DNA of 53,247 bases, taken from assembly GCA_019638935.1 (NCBI GenBank), contig JAHBSW010000012.1:1-53247 (forward strand). Reading direction: 5' to 3'. This DNA comes from Cryobacterium sp. Its GTDB lineage: Bacteria > Actinomycetota > Actinomycetes > Actinomycetales > Microbacteriaceae. A program made the translations under genes and the position numbers. Below are positions 1-7,503 of the stretch, piece by piece (the stretch's first letter is position 1; every line of letters starts with the position of its first letter). A model generated the notes under the pieces. The model did not search any database and was not told the origin of the DNA. It saw nothing but the letters and a program-made list of their open reading frames with translations.

Positions 1-606
1 GGCGTGACTCGGATCGTCTCGAGGCGAGAAGACACCGCCCGACGTGTTGACCTTGATCTGGTTCGCCCCGTTCCGCAGCAGTTCGCGCGTTCGCTTGCGC
101 GCCTCGTCGACGCCGTCGATCACGCCCGATGGGCGTCCGGGGTGCTCCATGAAGACCTCTGGCGCGTTGCCGCTCGGAACCCAATGGTCGCCGTGCCCTC
201 CCGTCTGGCTGAGTGCGATGATCGAGATGTGCAGCGCGGGGCCGTCGATCAGGCCGTCCTCGATCGCCTGCTGGATCCCGAGATCGGCCCCCGACGCATC
301 GCGCGCGTAGGTGATACCGACGTCGAGCGTCTTCTCGAGGATCTTCTCGGCCAGGTAGAACTGATAGGAGAACGGTGTGTTGAGGTTCTGCATCGCATCG
401 ATACTGGTGAGACAGACGTGGGTGTGGGCATCGATGAAACCCGGGAGGATGGTGAGCCCGGTGGCGTCGACGACGTCGTCGCCGGGCAAGCCCGCATCAG
501 CCCCCACGGCAACGATCGACTCGCCGTCGATCGCGACGTCACCCGAGACGATGGGGGCTCCGGTTCCATCGAATATGCTTCCACCCTTGAAGAGAACGCG
601 TGCCAT
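1..606 (-). CDS. Amidohydrolase, metal-dependent hydrolase family (partial, 3' end outside window)
   Basis: The first 202 residues of an amidohydrolase-superfamily enzyme start at ATG 606 and run off the left edge in frame. The N-terminal beta-sandwich strand (VLFKGGSIFDGTGAP) is followed by the metal-binding HxH motif in GFIDAHTHVCL near residue 58. The later segment INQIKV/IKVNTSGGVFSPRDD resembles the imidazolonepropionase-like, Xaa-Pro/arginine carboxypeptidase-type branch, where a lysine in this position is a metal ligand. Such enzymes hydrolyse amide or cyclic amide bonds in the cytoplasm. The gene is divergent from the flavin monooxygenase at 723 and belongs to the catabolic locus that extends to 9009. 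Its substrate cannot be read from sequence. The catalytic C-terminal half is not visible. Confidence 0.85.
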   Translation of the reverse strand, partial: MARVLFKGGSIFDGTGAPIVSGDVAIDGESIVAVGADAGLPGDDVVDATGLTILPGFIDAHTHVCLTSIDAMQNLNTPFSYQFYLAEKILEKTLDVGITYARDASGADLGIQQAIEDGLIDGPALHISIIALSQTGGHGDHWVPSGNAPEVFMEHPGRPSGVIDGVDEARKRTRELLRNGANQIKVNTSGGVFSPRDDPSHA

Positions 607-668
607 GAGCTGCTCCGATTCCGTAGTCTGGCCTGCATCGGCTGTTCGTGTGTATATCGCTCAGCGCA

Positions 669-692
669 ACAGTATCTTATCTAGTGTATCTT
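669..692 (+). promoter_or_regulatory. Candidate operator in divergent promoter region (GTATCTT direct repeats)
   Basis: Between the divergent amidohydrolase and flavin monooxygenase genes lies an AT-rich patch. It has two GTATCTT direct repeats (672-678 and 686-692) offset by 14 bp. The segment ACAGTATCTnnnCTARTG at 669-686 recurs at 7452-7469 in the other divergent promoter region of this locus. I infer a binding site for the IclR regulator at 1803. A sigma-factor element is the alternative. Confidence 0.4.
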
Positions 693-722
693 GATCGAAT
701 GGTCGAAGATAGGGAAAACCCA

Positions 723-1754
723 GTGCGAAACGAGTCTAGAAAAGAGTTCCGCTGGGGAATCGCCTCACTCGTCGAAGAGCCGATGCCCTCCTATGCGGAA
801 CGTGCTCGGCACCACGAAGAGCTCGGGTACCGCGACATCTGGATACCAGACGAGCGCCTCCTCCGAAACGTCTACGTGAGCCTGGCGACCGTCGCGACCG
901 CCACCACGCGAATCGGGATGGGCACGGCGGTCACCAACCCCTATACGCGCCATCCCGCTCACACCGCAGCCGCGATCGCGACCATCGACGAGCTGAGCGG
1001 CGGACGCGCCCGACTCGCCCTGGGTGCGGGCGGAGGCCTGGACGCCTACGGCATCGCACGCACCAGGCCCGTGACGACCCTGCGCGAGTCGATCGAGGTC
1101 ATCCGGGGCCTGCTCGCCAACGAGACCCTGCGCTACGAGGGAGAGATCTTCACCCTCAGGAACGCCCAGATCGACTTCGATGTGAGCCCGGTTCCCATCT
1201 ACCTCGCCGGACGAGGCCCGCAGATACTGACGCTCGCCGGCGAGGTGGCCGACGGCGCCATCATCGGCGGCTTCGCGACCGAGAGCGGCATCCACTACGC
1301 GCAAGACCTCATCGATCGGGGCGTGGCGAAAGCCGGACGTCGACCCGACGATGTCGACCGAATGGCGTGGATCTACATCTCCGTCTCCGACGACCCCGCT
1401 GCCGCACGCACCGCCGTCAGCAAGATGGTGCTCGCCTCCCTCATCACCAGCCGTCCCATCCTGGACAAGCTCGGCATCGACATCCCGCCCGCCCTTCGCG
1501 ACCACCTCGACAGCACGGGCTGGCGCTACCCCCTCGAAACGCCCGCGCAGGCATCCGCGCTCCTGCCCGACGAGATCGTGAACGCCTTCGCCGTGCACGG
1601 CACGCCGGCGGACTGCCTCGAGCAGCTGAAAGCGGTGCGGCGAGCGGGAATCGACCACGTCACCTTCGTGCCGTTCCCCCCGGCAGGCGATACGCTCGAT
1701 CGACTGGCCGAACGCATAGCGCGAGACGTCGTGCCGTCGCTGCTCGAACAGTAG
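723..1754 (+). CDS. LLM-class flavin-dependent oxidoreductase (luciferase-like monooxygenase)
   Basis: A TIM-barrel protein of the bacterial luciferase / F420-dependent reductase superfamily, about 343 residues. Typical segments are the N-terminal FRWGIAS strand, the HHEELGYRDIWIPDE segment, RIGMGTAVTNPYTRHP, and IDELSGGRARLALGAGGG, which lies near the cofactor. The family uses FMN or F420 to oxidise or reduce small organic substrates. GTG 723 is preferred because AGGGAA (711-716) sits 7 nt upstream; an in-frame ATG at 699 is the alternative. The IclR gene follows after 48 bp, probably in the same transcript. This is one of two luciferase-like enzymes in the locus, and the two are not close copies. 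Confidence 0.85.
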   Translation: MRNESRKEFRWGIASLVEEPMPSYAERARHHEELGYRDIWIPDERLLRNVYVSLATVATATTRIGMGTAVTNPYTRHPAHTAAAIATIDELSGGRARLALGAGGGLDAYGIARTRPVTTLRESIEVIRGLLANETLRYEGEIFTLRNAQIDFDVSPVPIYLAGRGPQILTLAGEVADGAIIGGFATESGIHYAQDLIDRGVAKAGRRPDDVDRMAWIYISVSDDPAAARTAVSKMVLASLITSRPILDKLGIDIPPALRDHLDSTGWRYPLETPAQASALLPDEIVNAFAVHGTPADCLEQLKAVRRAGIDHVTFVPFPPAGDTLDRLAERIARDVVPSLLEQ

Positions 1755-1802
1755 AACCAGCCCGATCGACGATGGACACCGACTCGAGGACGGAGAGCAT
1801 TG

Positions 1803-2630
1803 ATGTCAAGGAACGGACCCCTGGGTACCGAGTCCGGTGCCGAGGCCAGAAACAGCACCGTCGACCGCGCGCTGCGAGTGCTTGAAGCGTTCCTCGGCGA
1901 GGAGACCGAACTCGGCGTGCTCGAGCTGTCACGCCAGCTCGAACTCGACAAGAGCGTGATCCACCGCATCCTCGCCACCCTCGTCGCACGACGCTTCCTC
2001 GAGCAGGACCCCCTGAGCCGCCGCTACCGGGTCGGACTGCGTGTCTGGGAACTCGGGCAGCGGTTCATCTCCGGGCAGCTGCTCAAAGACATCGCCGAGA
2101 AAGAGCTCGCGGGGATGATCGCCAACCACCCCTACGCGACGGCCTTCATCGCCGAGCTCGACTCGGGCGACGTCGTCGTCGCCTCGACCATCCCAGGACC
2201 GGGGCCGCTCAACATCACCATCAACCCGGGAACCCGACTGATGGCCGAGCTCACGACCACCGGCCGCACCATGCTGGCTCAGCTGGACCGCCGCACGGTC
2301 GAGAAGATAGTCACCCGCCGCCGCAGTCACCACTCCGGCCGCGAGCTCTGCAGCCTCGACGAGCTCTATGCCGACCTCGACGTCATCCGCGAGCGCGGCT
2401 ACGGCATCTCGAGCGGCCTCTACACCCCCGGGGTGGCGACAGTCTGTCGCGTCATCAAGGGTGCGAGCGCGGAGGACCCCCTGCTCTCACTGTCCGTCGA
2501 CTTTCTCGTGGGCGCGGAGACGGAGAGCCTCCTCGAAGTCATTCCCGGCGAGCTGCTGCGCTGCGTCACCGAGATCGAGCGGGTGTTCCTCTCCGCGCCC
2601 CCGCCGCAGGTCAGCGAGCGAAGCGGCTAG
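1803..2630 (+). CDS. IclR-family transcriptional regulator
   Basis: About 275 residues with an N-terminal winged helix-turn-helix (residues ~15-75: VDRALRVLEAFL, LELSRQLELDKSVIHRILATL) and a C-terminal GAF-like effector domain (GTRLMAELTTTGRTMLAQL, then ERGYGISSGLYTPGVATV), the standard IclR layout. Such proteins usually control adjacent catabolic genes in response to a pathway metabolite. ATG 1803 has GGAG at 1792-1795; a TTG at 1800 is also possible. It sits in the middle of the amidohydrolase/monooxygenase locus and is its likely regulator. The gene converges on the isochorismatase-fold gene, and the two stop codons share the sequence CTAG (2627-2630). Confidence 0.93.
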   Translation: MSRNGPLGTESGAEARNSTVDRALRVLEAFLGEETELGVLELSRQLELDKSVIHRILATLVARRFLEQDPLSRRYRVGLRVWELGQRFISGQLLKDIAEKELAGMIANHPYATAFIAELDSGDVVVASTIPGPGPLNITINPGTRLMAELTTTGRTMLAQLDRRTVEKIVTRRRSHHSGRELCSLDELYADLDVIRERGYGISSGLYTPGVATVCRVIKGASAEDPLLSLSVDFLVGAETESLLEVIPGELLRCVTEIERVFLSAPPPQVSERSG

Positions 2631-3256
2631 GACGCATCCCCTCCGCCCTCGCTCCAGGCTGCAAGAACATCCTCGAGGGTCACGGTGTAGCCGAACAGGC
2701 TCCCCATGAGGGCCAGCGAGTGCTCGTGCGCGTCGAGCGAGATGTCTCCCGTGCCCTCCGCGACGATGAAGGTGCGGTAGGAGCGCTGGCTCGCATCCCG
2801 CACGGTGGTCTCGACGCACGCACTCGTGCCCACGCCGCAGGTGACGAGGTTCTCGATCCCCGCGGCACGAAGATCGGCGTCGATGGTGGTCTCCACGAAG
2901 GGGCTGAATCTCGACTTCGAGTAGATTCGGTCCTGCTCGTCGAGGGGCAGACCGTCGACGAAGGCGGCGTCCCAGGTGCCCTCCTCGCAGGACCCCAGCT
3001 CGACGAGTCCCGCGTACATCGGCAGCTCCGCCAGCATGTTCCAATCGGCGAGACCCGGCTCGTGGATGGCGCGCGTCGCGTAGACCGGAACCCCGGCGGC
3101 ATGCGCCGCCTCGATGAGCGCCACCGACCCGGGGATGGCATCCGCGCACCCCGAGACATCCGCTCCCGCCTTGCCGAAGGAGCCGTCGGGGTGGCAGAAA
3201 CCGTTCTGCATGTCGACCACGAGCAGTGCGGTGCGGGCTGTGGGAATTCGTATCAT
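2627..3256 (-). CDS. Isochorismatase-fold cysteine hydrolase (amidohydrolase)
   Basis: A protein of 209 residues with the isochorismatase-like fold. The triad is visible: Asp in LLVVDMQNGF (residue ~15), Lys in IYSKSRFSPF, and the nucleophile Cys in GVGTSACVETTVRDA. Known members hydrolyse N-carbamoylsarcosine, ureidoacrylate (RutB), nicotinamide or isochorismate. The RidA and monooxygenase neighbours make an amide or carbamate substrate likely. ATG 3256 follows AAGGAGAG; a longer reading to 3307 has no support. It is the last gene of the minus-strand operon, separated from ridA by 100 bp of short repeats. Confidence 0.9.
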   Translation of the reverse strand: MIRIPTARTALLVVDMQNGFCHPDGSFGKAGADVSGCADAIPGSVALIEAAHAAGVPVYATRAIHEPGLADWNMLAELPMYAGLVELGSCEEGTWDAAFVDGLPLDEQDRIYSKSRFSPFVETTIDADLRAAGIENLVTCGVGTSACVETTVRDASQRSYRTFIVAEGTGDISLDAHEHSLALMGSLFGYTVTLEDVLAAWSEGGGDAS

Positions 3257-3278
3257 GTGAGGTCCACTCTCCTTCTCA

Positions 3279-3337
3279 GTACTTCTCTGTACTTCACTTC
3301 TCTGCACTCAGGGGTTGCGTGCACTGGGGGTTGCGTT
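3279..3337. repeat. Short degenerate tandem repeats between ridA-like and isochorismatase genes
   Basis: On the plus strand GTACTTCTCT (3279-3288) is followed directly by GTACTTCACTTCTCT. Then come two 17-bp units, GCACTCAGGGGTTGCGT (304-320 of the 3000s) and GCACTGGGGGTTGCGTT (3321-3337). Read on the minus strand the first part becomes purine-rich (AGAGAAGT repeats) just upstream of the isochorismatase ribosome-binding site. It looks like replication-slippage sequence, and a regulatory role is possible but unproven. Confidence 0.6.
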
Positions 3338-3356
3338 GTTCAGCGATCGGCACGAA

Positions 3357-3830
3357 TCAGTCGATTCGCACCACCGCTTCGATCTCGGTGGAGATGCGGA
3401 AGGGCAGGGATGCCACCCCGATGGCCGAGCGAGCATGAACGTTGCCCGGCCCGAACACCGCAAGAATCAGGTCGCTTGCACCGTCGGCGATGACCGGCTG
3501 CTGCGCGAAGTCCTCCGTGGCGTTGATCAGGACGAGCAGCTTGAGGAATGCCGTGATGCGGCTCAACTCGCCCAGTTCCGCCTTGAGCGACGCCAGCACA
3601 TTGAGCATGGTCAGCTGCGCGGACTCATAGCCCTGCTCCACGCTGAGATCGGAACCCAGCTTGCCCGGGAACACCACGCCGCCATCCCGCATCGGCCCGT
3701 GACCGCTCACGTAGGCGATCGATCCGTCGATTCGCACCGGCACATAGGCGGCCGCAGGGGGAAAGGGAGCGGGCAGAACGTAGCCCAGCTCCTCGAGAAC
3801 ATCCTCGGGCCGTTTCGCCGTGGTCGTCAT
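3357..3830 (-). CDS. RidA family protein (YjgF/YER057c/UK114)
   Basis: A protein of 157 residues with the RidA signature: AYVSGHGP near residue 40, QGYESAQLTMLNVLASLKAELG in the middle, and HARSAIGVASLP near the C-terminus. The Arg of that last segment is the conserved residue that binds substrate carboxylate in RidA proteins. RidA proteins form trimers and hydrolyse reactive imines/enamines. The Rut pathway member RutC handles an aminoacrylate-type intermediate. ATG 3830 overlaps the monooxygenase stop by 4 bp (ATGA), so the two are translationally coupled. The longer, more divergent sequence suggests the broader RidA superfamily rather than the housekeeping RidA. Confidence 0.9.
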   Translation of the reverse strand: MTTTAKRPEDVLEELGYVLPAPFPPAAAYVPVRIDGSIAYVSGHGPMRDGGVVFPGKLGSDLSVEQGYESAQLTMLNVLASLKAELGELSRITAFLKLLVLINATEDFAQQPVIADGASDLILAVFGPGNVHARSAIGVASLPFRISTEIEAVVRID

Positions 3831-4852
3831 GCCGTCACTCCCTCCGCCGCGAAGTGCGGCATCACTTCACCCGCGAACATCTCCATCTGCTCGCCCATGT
3901 CCTGCTCGTCGTCGGCGACGACGATCATCCCCGCGAGCTGCGTCGCGCCAGCGTCCCGGAGCCGCTCGATGCGCTCGACCACCTGTGCCGGGCTTCCGAT
4001 CAGGTTCTGCTCCGCATACCCCGCCATGTCGATCCCCTTCAGGGTCGACGCCCTCAGGCTGACCAGATGCTCGTGCGCTTGAGAACGCGTGAACTTCTCC
4101 ATCGCCGCCTGCGGGTCGCGTCCGAGGCAGAGAACCAGCTGCGGCGCCACCTCGAAACCGACATCCGGCCTGCCCGCCGCCGCCGCGTAGTCGTGCAGCT
4201 TCTCCACGCCCGAGGCGAGGCGCTCCACCGGCATTCCCGCCGGCATCCACCCCGCTCCCCATTGCGCGGCGCGCTGTATGGTCCCCTCCGCGTTGCCGCA
4301 GGAATAGATCGGAAACGGCGACTGCAGCGGTTTGGGGAACATCTCGACGTCGGAGAACTGGAAGTGCTCGCCCTCGAAGGTTGCGCGGCGCTGCTCGAAG
4401 AGAAGCTTCATCGCCTGGATTCCCTCGGCGACAAGCTCGGCCCGAGGCGCGTGCCTGCGGGCGGGGTAGACGGCCTCGAACTCCGCCCGGTAGGCGCCGA
4501 CCCCGACGCCGAGGATGATGCGGCCCCCGCTGATCTGGTCCAGTGTCGCCACCTGCTTCGCCAGCAGCACCGGCTCACGCATCGGGATGACCACCACCCC
4601 GGTCATCATCTTGAGCGTGCTGGTGTGACTGGCGATATAGGCCATCGTCACCATCGGCTCGTAGAACCGCGGAGGCTCACTGAACATCTCCCGCACATAC
4701 GGCATGGTGCTCAGGTGGTCGTTGACCAGCACGGAATCGAATCCGAGGTCCTCCGCGAGAACGGCCAGACGGAGAACGCCCTCGTGGTCGGCGAAGCGGA
4801 TGGCGTAGGCCATCCCCTCCACGCAGGTGGGCAGTGCGACACCGAATCGCAT
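3827..4852 (-). CDS. LLM-class flavin-dependent monooxygenase/oxidoreductase (second copy)
   Basis: About 341 residues of the luciferase-like superfamily, starting MRFGVALPT at ATG 4852 with AAGGAG 7 nt upstream. Key segments are LAVLAEDLGFDSVLVNDH, LKMMTGVVVIPMREPVLLAKQ, LDQISGGRIILGVGVG and FPKPLQSPFPIYSCGNAE. These are typical of F420/FMN-dependent enzymes annotated as TIGR03619-like. It is coupled to the RidA gene by a 4-bp overlap and follows the M24 gene by 16 bp, so it is inside the operon. A ring-opening or N-oxidising monooxygenase feeding unstable products to RidA is a reasonable inference. The substrate is unknown. Confidence 0.88.
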   Translation of the reverse strand: MRFGVALPTCVEGMAYAIRFADHEGVLRLAVLAEDLGFDSVLVNDHLSTMPYVREMFSEPPRFYEPMVTMAYIASHTSTLKMMTGVVVIPMREPVLLAKQVATLDQISGGRIILGVGVGAYRAEFEAVYPARRHAPRAELVAEGIQAMKLLFEQRRATFEGEHFQFSDVEMFPKPLQSPFPIYSCGNAEGTIQRAAQWGAGWMPAGMPVERLASGVEKLHDYAAAAGRPDVGFEVAPQLVLCLGRDPQAAMEKFTRSQAHEHLVSLRASTLKGIDMAGYAEQNLIGSPAQVVERIERLRDAGATQLAGMIVVADDEQDMGEQMEMFAGEVMPHFAAEGVTA

Positions 4853-4868
4853 GTTCCGCTCCTTAGCT

Positions 4869-6071
4869 CTACTTGACGTCGAGAACGATGAGATCGCGGC
4901 TGAGTGTCGTGATGATCTCCGCACCAGTCTCGGTCACGACAACCGTGTCTTCGATGAATGCGCCCCCGATACCCAGTCGGTAGTAGGGCGTCTCGACCTC
5001 GAAGACCATTCCCGCCTCGAGCACGGTGTCGGAGTCGGGGGTGAGAACTGGGAGGTCGTAATACTCCACGCCGATCCCGTGACCGACATGCTGGCGCCGG
5101 TAGGTCGGAATGCCCGCGTCGATCACCGTCTGCACGGCGGTCGCGAAGACATCCTTGGCGACCACGCCCGGCCGCATCATGTCGATGGCCGCCTGCTGTC
5201 CGGCCTTGGATGCGTCGAACAGCTCGCGGATCTCGTCGGAGGGCTCCCCGAAGAAGACGAGTCGGCCGATGTCTGACTTGTAGCCCCCCAGATTCACTCC
5301 GACGTCGAAGAAGGCGAAGTCGCCCTCGCGGAGCTCGATGTCTCCCGCGGGTATCTGGCCGAGCGCAAGACCCTTGCCGAAGCGAACGAGGGTGAAACCC
5401 GGCTTGGCGCCCTCGGCCACCACGGTGGAGTTGAAGACCTGCTGGATCTCGCGCTCCGTCACCCCCACCCGGAACGCGTCGAACGCCGCCCGCAGCCCCT
5501 TCTCGGTCACGCGGAGCGCGGCCGTGATCTTCTCGATCTCGTCGGGCATCTTGACCGCGCGGATGTTGCGCAGCAGATGCGACGCCGGTACGAACGTCGC
5601 ATCCGGCAGTACCGCCTCGAGCGACGCGATGAGGCTCCGATTCGGTCCGCGCTCATCGACCGCCACCGTGCCGCGCGCGACCCCCAGGGTTGTGAGCGCC
5701 TCCACCAGCGCATCCACCGAACTGCGACCGGTCATGTGCCGCTGGGTGATGTCGCTCACGATCTGCTCGTCCTCGTCGAGAGGGATGCCGTCGACGATGT
5801 CGCGGAAGAACGTGCCGAACGTGATCACCCCGGCGAGCGTGGGGTGGCCCTCGAGCGTCAGGTCGGCCGACCCGATGGAGCAGACCACGATTCCGCCGTC
5901 GGGAGCGGAGGCCGGCACCACCGTGTAGGACTCGGAGTCGAGTGGGAACAGCTCTTGGCCGTCGACCCAGAACCCTCCGAAGTAGAAGTTGTTCTCGAGG
6001 GTCGACGCGATGACCGCGTCAACACCCTCCTCGCCCATGATCCGTCGGGCTCGTTCGACATTTACTGACAC
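4869..6071 (-). CDS. M24 family metallohydrolase (Xaa-Pro peptidase/creatinase fold)
   Basis: About 400 residues. The N-terminal half has the creatinase_N-type domain (RARRIMGEEGVDAVIAST). The C-terminal pita-bread domain carries all five metal ligands: two Asp in FFDVGVNLGGYKSDIGR, His in HVGHGIGVEYY, Glu in MVFEVETPYY and Glu in GGAFIEDTVVV. GTG 6071 is chosen because GAAGGAG lies 8 nt upstream and family homology begins there; upstream in-frame residues are proline/arginine-rich noise. Family members are Xaa-Pro aminopeptidases or non-peptidases such as creatinase. The operon context (amidohydrolases, isochorismatase, monooxygenase) favours a small-molecule role over peptide turnover, but both remain possible. 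Confidence 0.9.
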   Translation of the reverse strand: MSVNVERARRIMGEEGVDAVIASTLENNFYFGGFWVDGQELFPLDSESYTVVPASAPDGGIVVCSIGSADLTLEGHPTLAGVITFGTFFRDIVDGIPLDEDEQIVSDITQRHMTGRSSVDALVEALTTLGVARGTVAVDERGPNRSLIASLEAVLPDATFVPASHLLRNIRAVKMPDEIEKITAALRVTEKGLRAAFDAFRVGVTEREIQQVFNSTVVAEGAKPGFTLVRFGKGLALGQIPAGDIELREGDFAFFDVGVNLGGYKSDIGRLVFFGEPSDEIRELFDASKAGQQAAIDMMRPGVVAKDVFATAVQTVIDAGIPTYRRQHVGHGIGVEYYDLPVLTPDSDTVLEAGMVFEVETPYYRLGIGGAFIEDTVVVTETGAEIITTLSRDLIVLDVK

Positions 6072-6102
6072 TGGATGTGCTCCTTCATATTGCGGATGAC
6101 TC

Positions 6103-7392
6103 TTACGCTTGTTGGCGCGCGGGGTGGTGGGGGTCGAAGGCGTAGGACTCGTCCAGCACCGCAAGTGCCGACTCGAAGCTCGCTGCGACGGTGGGGATGT
6201 CTGGCAGAACGTCTGCGGTCACGTCGGGGTCCTTCAACCCGCTGGAGGTCAGCACGGCGACGACCACCGAGTCGGGGTCGATGGCACCGCTCTCGACAAG
6301 CGCGGAAAGCGCCGCGATCGACAGTGCGGAGGATGTCTCGACCCACAGTCCCTCGAGGGCGGCGAGGTCGAGCTGGGCCGCGATCATCTGCTCGTTGGAC
6401 GCGCTGCGCGCGGATCCACCGGTCCGGAGCAGCACGTCGAGCGCCTGATAGGTGCTGAGGTTGGACCCCACCGAGACCGCGACCGACGTGGCGCCGGCGG
6501 TGTCGATCGCCTCGACCGTGTCGAGTCCAGCGGCGAGCGCCGCCTCCAGCGGGCCGAACACCTCGGCCGCATGCATCACGGGAATGCGATCGACGGCTCC
6601 AGCCCTGGCGTACTCGGCGATTCCCTTGTAGGCCCCGCTGAACGCATCCCCCGCTCCGACCGGGAAGACGATGTGATCCGGGGTCACGGCCGACTGGTCG
6701 ATGATCTCGTAGCCGATCGACTTGTAGCCCTCGATCCCGTAGCAGTTGCTGCCGAAGAACGGGTAGCGAAAGACCGTGGTCGGGAACCATCCGAGGCGTT
6801 GAACACCGGTCTCCATGAGCATCCATCGGTCCTGCACGGTGGGAGCGGCGAGCAGATAGCTGCCGAAGACGCCCATCTGGGTCTTCATCGCGAGCGGAAA
6901 CTGCTGGGTGGTGAACATGACGCACGGCAGCCCGGCGCGCGCCGCCATGGCGGCGACCGCGGCTCCGGCGTTCCCCGACGAGGAGCCGACCACGACCTTT
7001 CGCCCCAGTTGCCGGGCCGCCGAGACGGCTCCGGCCGCGAGGCGATCTTTGAATGAACCCGTGGGGTTGCGGCTCTCGTCTTTGACGTAGAGATTCGGGA
7101 TGCCGAGCTTGCGTCCGAGTCGAGGAACGTGGAGCAGCGGCGTTCCGCCCTCCCCGAGGCTGACGATGTGCTCGTCGTCGATCGGGAGCAGTTCTTTGTA
7201 GTGCCACATGTCGGACGGTGCGCGCGACGAGCCGCGGACCCGTAGTGCCGCCGCATCGAATGCGGCCTCGTCATAGATCACCTGGAGGTTGGAGGGCTTT
7301 CCGGCCTCCGCGCACGTCTCGCAACCGGTGAAGGCACCATCGAGCGGGCTCTCGAGTCCGCAGCGTATACACCTCAAGGCCGTTGCCCTCAC
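6103..7392 (-). CDS. PLP-dependent enzyme, threonine synthase-like with zinc ribbon
   Basis: A protein of 429 residues of fold-type II. The N-terminus has a Cys4 zinc-ribbon pattern (CIRCGLE near residue 8, then GCETCAEAG near 28). The PLP lysine lies in PTGSFKDRLAAG and the phosphate-binding loop is SSSGNAGAAVA. These match the threonine synthase / threonine dehydratase / diaminopropionate ammonia-lyase group. True threonine synthase is normally with hom and thrB, which are absent here. I therefore infer a beta-elimination or beta-replacement step in the local catabolic pathway. GTG 7392 has GAAGGAG 5 nt upstream. It is the first gene of the five-gene minus-strand operon, 31 bp before the M24 gene. 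Confidence 0.88.
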   Translation of the reverse strand: MRATALRCIRCGLESPLDGAFTGCETCAEAGKPSNLQVIYDEAAFDAAALRVRGSSRAPSDMWHYKELLPIDDEHIVSLGEGGTPLLHVPRLGRKLGIPNLYVKDESRNPTGSFKDRLAAGAVSAARQLGRKVVVGSSSGNAGAAVAAMAARAGLPCVMFTTQQFPLAMKTQMGVFGSYLLAAPTVQDRWMLMETGVQRLGWFPTTVFRYPFFGSNCYGIEGYKSIGYEIIDQSAVTPDHIVFPVGAGDAFSGAYKGIAEYARAGAVDRIPVMHAAEVFGPLEAALAAGLDTVEAIDTAGATSVAVSVGSNLSTYQALDVLLRTGGSARSASNEQMIAAQLDLAALEGLWVETSSALSIAALSALVESGAIDPDSVVVAVLTSSGLKDPDVTADVLPDIPTVAASFESALAVLDESYAFDPHHPARQQA

Positions 7393-7451
7393 CGATACTC
7401 CTTCGCCCTGGACGTAGAGGCCAGCTCATTCGATTCGTTGCGTGTTACGCT

Positions 7452-7469
7452 ACAGTATCTCGCCTAATG
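7452..7469 (+). promoter_or_regulatory. Shared motif ACAGTATCTnnnCTARTG in divergent promoter region
   Basis: The intergenic region 7393-7503, between the divergent PLP-enzyme and amidohydrolase genes, contains ACAGTATCTCGCCTAATG. It matches 669-686 in the other divergent region at 14 of 18 positions. No other copy was noticed by eye in the window. It is a candidate IclR operator or a core promoter element. The surrounding sequence is AT-rich compared with the genes. Confidence 0.4.
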
Positions 7470-7503
7470 CACAAAGTATTCCTTTGGAAAGCCGACAACG
7501 CTG

